This document shows, piece after piece, positions 39,355 through 52,906 of a DNA stretch of 64,000 nt (its first letter is position 1; each line of letters starts with the position of its first letter). The notes below the pieces were generated by a model, which did no database searches, was not told where the DNA came from, and saw nothing but the letters and a program-made list of their open reading frames with translations. The stretch comes from Casuarina equisetifolia (Eukaryota; Streptophyta; Magnoliopsida; Fagales; Casuarinaceae). Position numbers and translations under genes: made by a program. The stretch lies in NCBI GenBank assembly GCA_028551475.1, contig CM052355.1, forward strand, positions 12,574,129 through 12,638,128, given 5' to 3'.

Positions 39355-39367
39355 TGGTATCGGAGCC
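39355..39367 (+). promoter_or_regulatory. primer-binding-site-like motif of the LTR relic
   Basis: TGGTATCGGAGCC, one base from the presumed LTR end (GTGACA). Compare TGGTATCGGCGCC directly after the 5' LTR of the copia element at 52894. Confidence 0.45.
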
Positions 39368-40156
39368 TAGGCGCCCCACAGAAGTTTTTCACTATATTTT
39401 GATTTGCTAGATAAATTTTAGGATTAATTCATCATTAGTACTTAATTAGTTTAGTATTCACTAATCTTCGTGGGACGATACTTTTCTTATCATTATATTA
39501 CTTGTTCGACATGTTCACTTGCATCTAAATTTCACCGAACAGTAACTTTTAGAGACATGCTTGCTACAGTGTTGCAAAACTCTTACTTTTTATAAAACTT
39601 ACTTTTTTCCTCCATTATTCATTCCTATTGCCATAGTCTACTTATAGCTAACATTGCCATGCATATGGATTTAGTGAATCTACAATTAAAGAATGAATTT
39701 AAAAATGAAAAATAAAATTCTTTGTTATTTGCATCTTAAGCCTAGGCTTGAAATGGCTTGGGTTCGTGACTTGCAAGATCAACCCAACAATTTGTGCAAT
39801 CCATCTTATATTAGCCCAACAATATTTAAATGTTAATATATGGCATTAATATTACATTTTATGCAAATATTACATCAATTAAGGAATTGATATTTCTTTT
39901 AGCAAATATTTCTACTACAAAAAATCATTTTCAAATGCCTTTTTCCTTGTGTCGTCATTAGAATTTTTTTTTTTTTTATGACAAAACTCTCATTTGAAAA
40001 ACTTTCATAAATGAAAAATATTTCATGATCAAGTTTGACATGGAATTGTACAATGTATTATACATTTTGATAGGACATATTCATGCACATATGGAAAGTA
40101 GAACATAGTTTGTGCTTTTGCCAGCATAAAAGAGAGATAAGGAAGGTATGTCATAT

Positions 40157-40191
40157 GTGTGTGTGTGTGTATATATATATATTTATATTAC
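40157..40191. repeat. GT/AT microsatellite
   Basis: An uninterrupted GT run is followed by an AT run, with TTTATATT at the end. Confidence 0.9.
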
Positions 40192-41256
40192 TCATTTTGG
40201 CATCATGGGAATACAAGAAATTGATACTTGAAATGCTCCAAGCTCCTCCTCAAAACGATGCCAACCAACCACAAACAAGTAATAAAATAACAGAACATAT
40301 AGAATATACTAGCTTATGTTGAAGCAAATAAAGATAATATTATTAAAGGATATTCTATCAAGCACATACTAAGTATGCCATACAAACGTATTTGTCACAT
40401 GTCATGTATCCTCCTCAAATTAACTTGTTGATGTTCTCATAAAGGTGTTGCCAAAGCAATCTTTTCTGGATATTTGAGGTAAACTTGGACTAACTACTCC
40501 AAGTTTGAGGGGGAATCTTGAAAAATATGTTCAGCCGAAGCCTCTCATGAGCGGTAAAGGAGGAAAGCCAAAGGGAAGGAGCCGAAGAATTTTTCAAATT
40601 GTAGACTCTTTTCCATCCTCCCAATATAGCTGTATTCGTCTCCCTTTCTCTTTTTTGCGTCCTTGTAATTAATACTGAAACTGCGTAGGCCCTTGCATGT
40701 ACATTTGTTTTTGTTGTTGGAAATACACAAATTCTTCTTGGCACACTTTGTGTCTCATTTTCCATTATGGCTGCACAGGACTTTGAAGGAAAGAAAGAAT
40801 TCTTGACACCCGTTATGAAAGCTTCAGAAATCAATTACTGCTTTTCTCGCATCGAAACAGTAGTCGTACGTTGAACTTTTCGGGTCGGGCAGGAAGTTGT
40901 TCAGAAACAGCACACGGTCTAAAATTCGAGGGGAAGAGAAGCTGGCGGTATGGCGTTGACAAAGACAAAACGCTGGCCGCCTAAGACCCCAACAGGCTTG
41001 AGAAGAAAACTTGAAAAACAAGCAATTGAAAATATTTTGGAAAATGACAATATAGCCTTCCAACTTCCACTAATTTTAAATTTCTAATTCTTCTTAACCA
41101 TCTAAATTGGCGTTTGGATTTTTTACCACTATTCCCGTTTAATGGGAAGAAAAGTCAACTTAACGGGGGACAAAGTAGTCAAGATACCAGATTCCAAACT
41201 GATATTAAAAATAAATAAATAAAAACCCTCATTAACTTTTTTTTTAAAATATATAT

Positions 41257-41445
41257 TTGCGTCCTCTACGAGGATGCACATGTGAGATGCTTGCGGAGTT
41301 GTCGGATCTCATACCTACGCATCGTCAAATCCCACTCAGCGTTGTTCGGAGAGCTTGGTTGCTCTTCCCTGCGCTAATCTTTTGTCTTCGTACCGTTCCT
41401 TGTGCAGCTGAAGCCAACAGTGACGAAGTCGTAGGTGTAGTCCCA
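41257..41445 (+). pseudogene. possible first-exon remnant of a plus-strand GLR
   Basis: A short frame ends in a hydrophobic, signal-peptide-like stretch (LLFPALIFCLRTVPCAAEA) followed by NSDEVVGVV, which loosely resembles the start of a mature GLR. It stops within a few bases of where homology between the D and F blocks begins (about 41442). One reading is that F once had exon 1 here and lost everything between exon 1 and intron 2. The similarity is weak and the frame may be chance. Confidence 0.25.
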
Positions 41446-41894
41446 AGTATGATATTCTAAGAGTGCATGAGTTAAAATTTTAAAACAATAAATAATTAAA
41501 CAAACATACAACATTAAAATGCACATGTGTCTTATCTGTCCTTTGATTTGGAGGGCGTACGATGAACCTTTGTTTCAATCAGCCTAGCCCAAAACCCATT
41601 TAGACCTCGGCTTAGCCTATTACAACACCAATCCAGCCCAACTCCGCTTGATGCTCCAATCAAGTTTTGGTCCAATCTAATTTGATCCTAAACTTGATCC
41701 AACCTAATCCAAATTCGTTTTGATCCCGTTCATTTGATTTTTAATCTTATACCTCTCATAAATAGAAAAAGGTTGTGCAACCTTTAGTCACAATTGCCCT
41801 TTCTGATGAAACAAAGTTTTATTCTCGTGTTTCTTATGTGAAGGATTTGCACCTATCTAATAATTAAAGATGAAATCCTACCCAACTCTTTCTC

Positions 41895-41926
<32 letters not shown>

Positions 41927-42038
41927 GTACTTATTTTGTGTTTTTTATACTTTATTGTTTTGTTTTTCCTTCCTTCCTTATATGGTTAGGATTAGCACTG
42001 ATTAGAATGCATGCTTTGTCATGTCCAGGGAAATAAAG
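41442..42038 (+). other. upstream part of the D/F duplicated block (intron-like), unit 3
   Basis: Matches 12753-13285. It contains a CT-rich microsatellite at about 41886-41927 that D lacks. No exon is seen; an acceptor and exon 3 of copy F follow. Confidence 0.55.
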
Positions 42039-43863
42039 ACTTATGATGCTGCCATTGGCAACATAACTATACTAGCCGGCCGGTTGCGATACGTGGATTT
42101 TACTCTTCTATTTACCCAGTCAGGCTTGGGAATAATAATTCCGGTGAAACCTCAAAGGTCACCATTAACCTTTACCAGGCCTTTCACCTGGGGAATATGG
42201 CTGGTGACTGGTGTCATCCTGATGTACACGATGATCATTGTTTGGTTCCTAGAGCGACAAGCCAATCGAGATTTTGGTGGTCCATGGAAGAATCAGATTA
42301 GCCGCGCACTTTGGTTCACATTCTCCTCTTCGCTCATAGTAAGTGTCTATAGATATCAAGCCAATGACATTCTATTATGCTTTGAAGAAGCTAAATATGG
42401 GCAGCAATCAGTCCAATATTGCTTAACGGCAATCTGAAAGTGTTGCACTATGACATAAATGATCTTTTGCCTAATATAATTCACCTGCAGTCTCCTTTTC
42501 AAAATTTCTTCGAATCTGTCTAAGTGAATGCTAGATCCATTCTTTGAACCGTAAAGAGCAGCTTTAAATTGGCCAACATATCCCAACCAGCGCCAGAAAA
42601 ACCTGCGGTGGAAAAATAAGTAGCTAAAAAGGGATATCAACACGGCAAAAGGTTACCCTAAAAAGCGTGAGTTTCGTTTTCTGGAAACAGTACTGGTTTA
42701 GATGTTGTGAGAATGCTTCTAAATAGAATAAAAATTCCTTTACTTAAGTTGAAAGCACTAATAACACATGGTTTCATGTTGCAGGGAAAAGAGTCCACAG
42801 CAACTTAAAACGATTGGTTGTGGCACTGTGGCTCTTTGTCGTGTTGATCCTAAACTCAAGCTACACTGCAAGTCTGTCGTCAATGCTCACTGTGCAACAA
42901 CTGCAACCAGACATAGATATTGAGTGGTTGAAGAGGAATAATGTGAAAGTCGGTTGCAGTTGCAGTGGCAATTCGCACGTACGGAAGTATATGGAAATTG
43001 TGCTTGAGTTCAAGTCTGAGAATATCGTGAACGTCCACAGTGAGGGCGACTACGCGAACGAACTAGAAAGCAACAATGTAGCTGCTGCCATCCTTGAACT
43101 CCCACATGATAAACTTTTCCCTGATAACTATTGAAAGGGATACACTGGCGTCCCAAGTTCCATCAGATTCGGAGGATTTGACTTTGTGGGTAGTAACTGG
43201 AACATTACTTAAAACATTGAGAACCTGCATGACATTTCTGAGTCGTTCCCTCTTCTCCACTGCCACTTCCTCGTACACCCACATCCACAATCAAATCTAC
43301 CATTAAAATAATTCTTGCAAAAAATAAAGTGCATGACTCCTGGTATAATCATTTTCATGCATTTATGACTATAAAATTAAACTATATGTCTACAAGATAA
43401 TCCATTAAGCAAAGAAAAATTGTCCCTTTTTTTTTTTTTGATTGGCAAAGTGAGATTTTGATTTCAACTTAGACAAGGGCTATTGACAATTGTCTTTTTT
43501 CCTCTTATCACCCTTGGGAAATATTCTTAGAAAGTAAAAAACTTCATCGAAGTACTAGTAAAAGTAAAAGAACTAATGTAATCTTCTTTTTCCTCACTCA
43601 GGCCTTCCAAAAAGGCTCCCCATTTGTCAGGGAATTTTCTAAAGCCATTCTACAACTATTACAGAAAGGGGAGTTGAAGTCGCTGGAAGAATGCTGACTC
43701 CAGATGAGTGTGCAACAAGCATAACTTCCAGCAAACATGAAAGCTTGAGCCTCCGGAGCTTTTGTCTTTCAGCACCTCTACAATTTGTCTTCTGCAATCG
43801 CTTATCCAGTCACTGATAGATCATTGGCGAAATCAAGATACTTACGAAGGAAACTACAACTGA
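42039..43863 (+). pseudogene. GLR: GLR copy F, exons 3-5 only, decayed
   Basis: Sister of copy D, with the same three 3' exons of a plus-strand glutamate receptor-like gene: exon 3 from 42039 (end of S1, M1, pore loop), exon 4 at 42785-43185 (M3 with [18 protein letters not shown]2), exon 5 from 43602 (M4). Lesions differ from those of D: about 7 bp are lost at the end of exon 3 (FSSLFF becomes shifted) though its GTAAGT donor remains; exon 4 has TGA at 43132-43134; exon 5 has a one-base loss giving an early TGA, and about 16 bp are missing at the start of M4. Exons 1-2 are absent. Exon 4 keeps the threonine after SSML that D has changed to proline. It cannot encode a channel. Confidence 0.85.
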
Positions 43864-46800
43864 TGTTTGGAAGAAGGTGGCTGGACTAGGAAGATACTTG
43901 AATATCAAGAATCCACGAACAGCTTCCACTTTGGCTGACAAAGATGACAGTTTGGAAGACAACTGTTGAACGGGGAAGATATTTCTATACCGAGAACCAA
44001 AGAAGCGCTGCTACTTAGGCAGATATATGTGTTCAAATAAGGTATATCATGTTTAAATGAATGTTGTTCGAGGTGTCAGTTCACGATTACTATTGATGCG
44101 TAATGCAGTTTACAATGCACTATATGCATGTTGAGAATATAAGAATGCCTGACTATTGATTTGTTTTATCACACACATCTTTGACCAAAGTGGAGATACA
44201 AAACCTTGAGATGAAGAAGGGAAAGCATTGCAACTTTTGCTACAGAAAAGTACAGAATGGGGAGCTGTAGGATGAAAAAAAGCTGGGAAGAACGGGCATC
44301 CACACCCTACTACATGCAAACCTTCTGCTGCAAACGATAGGTTCATGTTATGCCTTGCCTTTCCATTATATGTTTGTGTTGTATTCTTAAGAGTTTAACG
44401 GATCTTATTACAGTTTTTTATGTCGATGGATTTCTCTGTAATTGATAGATGTAGAATTTGATAAGTCCCAGTAGATTTCTTAACCTTATTTCAATAGAAT
44501 GAACTTGGGTGTGAATTGCTTATAGTTCTAGAGGAAGCTGTCTTATAGTTCAATGAGTTAATAATAGTATAGCTTGTGATTTTTTCAAAACACATGAATG
44601 AAGTTCACATTCTAGTCATAATGCAAGAATTATTTGCACTACTCATTCTCTTTTTAATACCCATTTGTATCACCACAATATCTAGATGTATGAATTTACG
44701 TATTTCAACATTTTTGACTTTATGATATGGTATTAAAGCCTAGTCTTGCCGCATATTTGTTATGCTTCACACTTAAGCTATTGTGAAAACAACTAGTTTT
44801 AAATAGATTTAGTATGGATAAACATCATGATCCATTGTACATCTTAAACATGTTTCGAAATGGACCTTTGCACTTTGGAAAGACAAGAAAGTTACTAACA
44901 TCACTTGCATTGAGTTTTGCTGGACTATCATCTTTTAGTTATTAACAGGTTGCAAGATTTGTGACAACTAGTGATGTGGTAAAACTTATGAAACAAAAAA
45001 GAACGGTTATGTAGAAGCAGAACACGGAATTCATTAAAGTTTGAGCGATTATGCAAGGAATACCATTCTAAATGAGAGATTGACGTTACGTAGCTTTTTC
45101 ATTGTCATGTTAGACTGGAAATGCATATTCTTGTACCTGACTAAAGAATCTCAAATAATTGATAGAAAATGATTGCTTATTTACTCAATTGTTTGAAAGC
45201 GAAAACAATGGCTTTGATTATGAGTTTCGAAGCAATGAAACAAGATGTACAACAGAACATCTTATACAAAGCAAAGAACCCACAACTTTTGGAGGCACAA
45301 TGATCGGCTACAGTTATTTCCTTGTTCGTGCAATGTCCAACCCTCGAGGAGAAAGAGACCTGTTACTTTGCTCTGTAGGAAACTGCAAACACCCGGACCA
45401 CGGTTCCCTGCTTAGAAACCAATCCAAACCTCCAACGTATTGAGTTGTGTGAACTAATATTCTTGATGATAATAAATTTATTAGGAGATTGTTGGGTTAC
45501 TTGAAAGATTATGATTTTCATGCCCATGAGAAATATTCCACATGGTTGTGAATGTTTATATTTGATTAAAATATTGAATTTATAGTCTCATGGATACAAT
45601 TATTGGAATGGGTTTATGTGTTTATTTAAATGGACCTTCTACTTGTTAATGAGTTTATTATTTGATGGTCCAAATTTAGCAAGCCTAAAATCGGATTGAA
45701 TTAAAAAAAAAAAAATCAGCCCATTCAAAAGAGATGGCCTGTGCTCCATGAAGTCCACAATGCGAAATAAAGGCCTAGCATGTGATGAGTCCAGATGTCT
45801 AGTAGAGCCCAAGCAAGAAGGAGAGCTAAGCCCGTGTACGTGTTTAATAAAAATAAGTTAGATGATGTTGTGCCGGTTAGGCAAACAAAAAGAAGAAAAA
45901 GAAGAAAAAGAAGAAAAGAAGAGTAGCCACGCACAAAGAGAAATAGAGAGAAGAAAGAGAACAAGGGGGGCAACGAAGAGAAAAAGAAAAAAGGAGATGC
46001 TGGCACGGATGATTTCGACCATTTTGCCCAGTTGACCGTTTTGCTTTAAGCTCCAATCAGTTGATATCAAGATGAGCCGCAATTGACCGTTCTGCCATCA
46101 AAACGTTCGACCAAGCTATCACTTTGATCTAGTACTAATGTCCTGCTCTTGTTGCTGTAAAATTTTATTCACAGTAGTGATTGTACAAAACCTTGGGTTA
46201 GATTGTTCTCTTCATTTGAGAGATTTCTTATGATAGGTCTCCAATGTGCTTAATCTCATTTTATATTGTTTAAGGACAATATTATGCTTAACGTGTTTCT
46301 GTTGTGGTAGGTAATCTGTAACTTTGCTAAGATTTGTACCATTTGATAGGTTATCAAAGGAGATGGGTTGAACATTCTGTCCAATCATTTAAAATATAGT
46401 GATATCCTTTGAAGGGGAGGTCAATGGGTTGGAAGTGTGTTTCCAATCAGTTAAAAACATTGTATGCAATCTCTACTTTTAACTCTTTGTTTGATGTTGT
46501 GAATAATTTGATTGCACATATTTGCTTAAGTAATTATATCTTGAGCTTCAATAGGCATTTGTTAAAAAAAAAAAAACATTTAGTTGTTATTTTGACTAAC
46601 CTTAATACATTGGTGTGTGAATTAATCAAACAAGTTTGACTTTTCCATTAGGTAGTCACGAAGGCATTGTGGAGGTGCTTGAAACTTCATATTGTTTTGT
46701 GCTTGACACGGATAACATGTTTTAGGTTCATGTTTTATATTTATACCTAAGTACTTTTTGAAATACTTGGATTTGTCCCAAGTGTTTACTGTGGTATATT

Positions 46801-46996
46801 ATAGTGTATTGATTATACTTATGTATTCTATCATAAAATAAATAGTTGTATCATATTTTTCATAAAACACATTGCACACTGCATAATATAATCAAAGGCA
46901 AATCATAGTTGGTGGCAAATGGAACCTTGGAAATTAAATAGAATAACTAGAAAACCTAATTAAACAACCCCCCCCCTAAAAAAAAAAATTCAAAAC
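43864..46996. other. intergenic region between convergent GLR copies F and C
   Basis: Sister of 15131-18306, nearly collinear, with small indels. No supported gene. It includes a poly-A run near 45703-45715 and a purine-rich tract near 45885-45995 longer than in the sister copy. The last about 190 bp are the 3' flank shared by all minus-strand receptor copies. Confidence 0.6.
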
Positions 46997-48762
46997 CTAT
47001 GAATGGCTATTATGATCTATTCTTGGGGCTTCTAGTCCCTCTTGAATTGAGTCGCCAATTTGCTCAATAACAGGTGCTGGTTGAGACACTTGACCATTTG
47101 GACCTTGGTCAACAAATTCTATAGAAGGTGTTCCTAGATCTCCAGGGACAGCAAAACGAGATTCTAGGCAGATTGAATAGCTTGATAGAGTTGGTGGGCA
47201 ATTTGTGTTTGGTGACGGTTCTATACCATGAACACTATCAATGCCACTTTGATCCTGAATTCCTCTGTTTCTGAAAGTATGGGACCCGAGGTCTTTCTTG
47301 TCAAAGATTCTCAATGCATGATGAATTCGTTGCCATAGTGAGCCTTTTGAATCAAAATGTATCAAGATTTGGCATCTCTCCTTGTGAAGGAACATAGAAA
47401 TAGAGACAATCAAGGCTATGGTGGAAGCAACACCAACAATGAGGAATAAACCCCAAAAGCTAGCAAGGCTAAGACTATCTGAAGAAACTTGGGGAATGGA
47501 GCTTAGATAACTAGTTACATTCCCAAACCATCGTTTTTCAATCTCTTTCATTTTCTCTCCTTCAGTCACTTCTAAGATTGCCCTTGAAACATCATCCACA
47601 AGACAAGAACCTCTTGGGAAGACCTATAAGACACAACAGTCAAAACCAAATCAACAAGGGAAGACATAAGTGTATAAAGATTTATACTATAAGAAACAAG
47701 AAAGCTTACAAAGCCAAAGCCATCAGTTTTGAATATGGATTCAACCATCTGATACTGTGAATTATACTTTGCCAGTAAAAGCTTCATGTAAAGGGTTTCA
47801 TCAAATGCCGCAGATATGCCACCATTTGAGCTTCCTTTGGTCAAAAGTTCATGACATTCTTCTACAGAATCATACGACCTTAGATTTTTCAACTTCATTC
47901 CAATTAAAATTTGGGAGACAAAACTATCTTTTTGGTATCCTACATACTCCCCATTAGTAATAAGCTGGTTGACATCTGTAAAAGTTGGTTGCAACTTTTG
48001 AACTGTTAAAAGAGACGTCAAGCTTGCAGTATAGCTTTGTGTGAGTATGAGCACCACAAAAGCCCATATGATCACCACAAATCTAGAACAATTACTTGAT
48101 ATTGACTCCCCTACAATTTACATTCAGAAGGTTTTAGGAAAGAACATAATTGCATTGATATTATACAAGAGAACCAATTCAACAATAAGGTTATCGACAT
48201 TGATCAATTACAACAATTAATAAAAATAGCATACTTCAACATGTTTCACATTGTTGATCTAACTCTTTAGAAAAGTAGGCAGTTTGTTGAAGGTGAGAAA
48301 ACAAAATTTCAAACAAAAGACTTTATCACAAAACAAACCATCAAAAAGAAAAAAAAAACACTTAACCATCCATAACCATCAGATCAATCCCAAAACTAAA
48401 CCCATAAGTTTAAATCTAACAAGTTCAAGCATACATAAAAGCCACAACCAACAAACAAATCATTGAAGAGCTCAATTAAAAAATCAACATAGTCATAAGA
48501 TAGTAGTTAAAGCTTTTGAATGATAAGGCCATTAGTTATAGTGAGCTCCATCATTGTCTATGCTTTTGATGGAATTCCTTTTATAGGGCTTCTTATATAT
48601 TTAGTAATGGCAAAATTATTTTCTATAAGGTATTTTATTTCAAAAATATTTTAAAAAATGTTGAAACTTCAAAAAAATCAAGAAATCATGAAATGTATTC
48701 AAGATGTTCTCCAACGTAGTGGCTTTTAAATGGATTTATTGTATGATATTAAGTATTCAAAG

Positions 48763-48908
48763 TAGCTATAGAATTAAAATATCATCTATTGACCTAACAT
48801 GGTCTTGAAATTAGACTTATGATAGACTAAACGAATAGCTATAGAATTAAAATATCATCTATTGACCTAACATGGTCTTGAAATCAGACTTATGATAGAC
48901 TAAACGAA
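48763..48908. repeat. 73-bp tandem duplication in intron 3 of copy C
   Basis: Two adjacent copies (48763-48835 and 48836-48908) are almost identical. Copy B has one copy at the matching place (about 20071-20140). Confidence 0.85.
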
Positions 48909-51075
48909 GCCAACATGTCCAAATTTTGAATTATGCCATAATCTAGCAAGGAAAATTAATCATGTTATTCATTTTGATTTAGACTAATTATTATGCCACT
49001 CATCATATGAGTACATTTATATCTATGCTCTAGGATAAAAGAACCAAAAGAATTAGGATAAAGTGTTATGACTTGGATTAGGTCCCTTATGTTATTTAGG
49101 CCTTAGAAAAAAAATGGAATGGCAAAAATTATCCTAAAGAAAACCTAATAGGTGGTCATACTACTACAATAAATGAATACAAAGGGTGTTTAAATTGTCC
49201 ATGAAAACCCAAGAGAAAAGAAAAGGTGGCTATAACCACCTCAAAGACAAGATAATGGGTGGCCAAACTGCCGTCTTAAAGTAAACAATCACTGAATGGC
49301 CATTACAGGAAAAGAGATATATGAGACTCACAATCTAACCACAATCTACCTATGTTGACTATGAAATATAAAGGTCTCAAGTCATAAAGGCTCCATAAAA
49401 AAGATAATGTATAATTACAAACTAGCCAAGGGCCTCTACCTATGCTAGAGACGACTAGACTCTAGTCATAGAGGCTTCATAAAATATAAAAGGTGTCCAT
49501 GCCCCCAAAAAGAGTGAAGGAACAAACAATGTTTCCTTCCCTTTCTAGGTTGGTCATTCCATGGTCTTGGAGATTGATTTGTCACAATATGATTTGTTAT
49601 TGTGAAATAGTTGATAATATTCCTAAAAAATCAATCACACAAGGATCCCCATATAGTTTAACAAACAATTATCAACAAAGGAGGTGACTTGAAGGAGTTG
49701 ATTGCCGCTTTTCTTTTTATTTTATTTTTAATACTCGTGCAACCTAAGACCATGATATTCTAGGTCGCCTTGGTCTGCCATTGGACCAATATGTCTTGAT
49801 GTGACTACCACCTTGCTAAGTTTAGTAAATGTAATTTCAAAAATGCTTTCAAACTAGTAAGCAAGTTTTATGTGTATAAGAAAATAAGATATCTAAAGTA
49901 AAACTTAAACAAAAAAATAACTTTCTAATTTCTGAGTTAACTTTTGAATTAAATTTTTAAACCTTCTAACATAGCATTAGAACCTGAGTTGATTTTGCTT
50001 TGTTCTATGCAAACTTGAGCGCTAATGCACAAGATAATGTGTAAATGACAGGAGTCCCACACTAAAAATAACATCATTAAGGTAAAACTTAAATAAATAA
50101 AAATTAAAAAAACAAAACAAAAAGAAGATTCTCTAGCCTTTGAGCCAATTTTTAACTTAGGCCTTTTGACATTTTATAACCATTTGATTAATACAAAAGA
50201 ATCAAAATTCTATACATTCTATTTCTAACAAAGAAGTTTTTAGAGCTAACTTAGTCCTACAAGCTCTTGAAGGAAGTATATGTACATAAAGAAATAAGAG
50301 ATCTTTAAATGAAATTCAACTAAAAGGGAAGGAGAAGGAGTAAAGGCTAAGTTTGATTATCATTTGAACGATATTAGGTTTGAAGTTAATGGTTAATCAA
50401 AGGAATTCTTTAGTGGAATTCTGTTTATGATCTTTTTAATCCTTTTTTTTTTTAGTAAAAATGTAATTTTGTATTAATAAAAAGTAGTGTACAAAATTAT
50501 AAGGGCATATCTTAACTTTTTTCTACAAGGATTTTATATTTTGAAACAAATAAACTCTCCCTTATACAATTTTTCTTACTTTAGCCAATATGATTAAAAT
50601 GTGAACTATTAAATTGTATTTAAAATATTTTATTTATGATTGTAGTCAATTTTCATATCAAGTAAATCCGAATATTTTCAAAATAACAATTTGGCTCACC
50701 CACTCTTTACCATTATGTAAGAAAAAGTAAAGTATGATGAAAGGAAACTTACGATGTGCAAAAACCATTGTCGAGAAGGCATACCATAAGCTTGTCCCAA
50801 TCTGGTGCCAGGGAGGCCCACGAAAATCATCATTTATTCGGTGTTCCAAAAGCCATACGACAAAGCCTATGAAGACAAAGAAACACCCACTTGTCATCCA
50901 AAGTTCCCATGTTAAAGGCTTCAAGAACACCCATGCATTTTCCCTTCTATCAACCACTGGCACCACCATTGACACTCCAGATTCCGTATAGGGCAATGTG
51001 AAGTCCACAATGTTAGACCTATTCGCTATGATCGTTACATCTCCTACCACAGCGTCAAATTTCTGTCAACAAGGT

Positions 51076-51879
51076 CATATAAAAAAGTATAAGACTTTTG
51101 ATAAGTTGTTCGAGAGCATAATCAAGCTCTAACGTTTTTTTTTTTTTTTTTGGTTCTTGTTTCTAGATGGTATATTAGTTTTTAAAAGTGGCAGAAAATT
51201 TTTACTGACCTGAAGAAATACTTGGTAGACCAATTCGTTATAAGTACCACCCGATGTACCGTCAGGCTTTGTGAAGGGAATGAACTCGTAGCTAACATTG
51301 TATGGCAATGTTTCCGTTACAGCATTGAAGACGTCGATGCAGTACCCCGTGACATTTGTTGTCTTAGTGACGTTAACAAATTCACGAAAGCCACTCTTCA
51401 CTGGAACACCTATTCGTAGTTTCATCCCGTTTGTTGGAATCCGCGAACCTTTTGGGACAGAACTAGAGTCACCGGGCCATATAAAAAAGTATAAGACTTT
51501 TGATAAGTTGTTCGAGAGCATAATCAAGCTCTAACGTTTTTTTTTTTTTTTTTGGTTCTTGTTTCTAGATGGTATATTAGTTTTTAAAAGTGGCAGAAAA
51601 TTTTTACTGACCTGAAGAAATACTTGGTAGACCAATTCGTTATAAGTACCACCCGATGTACCGTCAGGCTTTGTGAAGGGAATGAACTCGTAGCTAACAT
51701 TGTATGGCAATGTTTCCATTACAGCATTGAAGACGTCGATGCAGTACCCCGTGACATTTGTTGTCTTAGTGACGTTAACAAATTCACGAAAGCCACTCTT
51801 CACTGGAACACCTATTCGTAGTTTCATCCCGTTTGTTGGAATCCGCGAACCTTTTGGGACAGAACTAGAGTCACCGGGC
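51076..51879 (-). repeat. 402-bp tandem duplication of exon 2 end and intron 2 of copy C
   Basis: Copies 51076-51477 and 51478-51879 differ at one base that I can find (near 51316 versus 51718). Each holds 5' intron 2 sequence with a 17-T run and the last ~265 bp of exon 2, coding for most of S1, with its CAG/GTCAGT donor. The short phrase CATATA lies at the break and ends, a possible microhomology. The second copy lacks its own acceptor, so splicing from the inner donor at 51611 to the acceptor at 51063 would skip it. Confidence 0.9.
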
Positions 51880-52503
51880 CATATAATGGGTCCTAGGTTG
51901 TTCTTGGAAGTGGAATATGTGCTTGTGTTCTTTGAATTCAATTCCCTAACGAGTCCAATTTCTGAAGTCCAAAATGCGACCACTCTTTCTCCGTTACCAT
52001 TCACATTAATTATCTCAAAACTTGTTTGTTGTAGTTGCCTGTTAACAAGACTGAACTCTCCAGCAAGGCCTGTAAATCTAGTACCTAATAATGCTTCTCG
52101 AAGTCTAGGACCATTTAAAGATACCCCAATATTATCAAGATCAGTTAAGCTGCTTGAAGCATTTTTCTCTTCAAAGCCAAGATTTTTGGTCCTAGCTTCC
52201 TCAACTGCCCTAGCCAATGCTAAAGTAGCATCATAAGCCCGTAAACTGACAACATCTAATTTGGCATCGATGAAGTTTGGGTTATCTTGCCTGAATTTCC
52301 TTTTCCATCGAGCTGTAAAATCTTTGAGCGCTTTTGTCTTTGGCACATAAGTCTTTATACCTAATACCCCCTGCAATGAGTCCACAATGGAAGGATCTAA
52401 CGAACCCAATGAATTCGCTAGTCCACTAGTAATGATCCAAACATAACCTTCACTCATCATTCCAAGCTCTTTCGCCTTGGCGAAAAGCCGAGAACCAAGA
52501 TTG

Positions 52504-52890
52504 TGTTAGGTTTGGAGTAAATTAGTAAGGGTAATTATGTAACTACCATATTTGTATTATGGGTAGTTTATATGGGTTTTCCAGTCTTATTCTATTTAGG
52601 TCTCCTAGTCCTATTCTATTTGGGTTTTCCTTGGTACTTGTATAAAAGAAAACCTTATGGGGAAACCTAGGTATGAGGTTGAGAGAGATTGAGAGAAAAC
52701 AGAGGTTTTCTGTAAGCACTGTAAGCCCTCCTCATCATAGTGAAGAATTGCTCCTTAGGCCGGGGACGTAGGGATTATCCCGAACCTCGTAATTTCTGTG
52801 TGTTCTTTACTTGACTATTATTCTCTTTGTGTGTGCAGTGAGATCCTGAGAGATTCCGTGAGTTTAGATTCACGGGTTTATTTTCTAACA
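52504..52890 (+). repeat. 5' LTR of the copia element
   Basis: 387 bp, TGTTAG to CTAACA. It contains a TATA-like TTGTATAAAAG about 130 bp in. Six differences from the 3' LTR. Confidence 0.95.
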
Positions 52891-52893
52891 AAC

Positions 52894-52906
52894 TGGTATC
52901 GGCGCC
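52894..52906 (+). promoter_or_regulatory. primer-binding site of the copia element
   Basis: TGGTATCGGCGCC starts three bases after the 5' LTR and resembles the initiator methionine tRNA primer site common in plant LTR elements. Confidence 0.75.

Larger units (their letters stand above)
37283..41256. other. intergenic region between GLR E and copy F
   Basis: No supported gene. Contents in order: AT-rich 3' flank of E to about 37770; a purine-rich tract (37780-38215) and the GC-richer stretch 38880-39353 that I read as part of a long-LTR relic; a primer-site-like motif at 39355; AT-rich sequence with a GT/AT microsatellite near 40160; and ordinary sequence from 40490 to 41256 in which I recognise nothing. 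This region has no counterpart in unit 2. Confidence 0.5.

Noticed and set aside
40490-41063. Two minus-strand frames between E and F (40490-40834 and 40824-41063)
   Set aside because: No recognisable domain, no sister copy to test conservation, and ordinary base composition. Nothing to support a gene.
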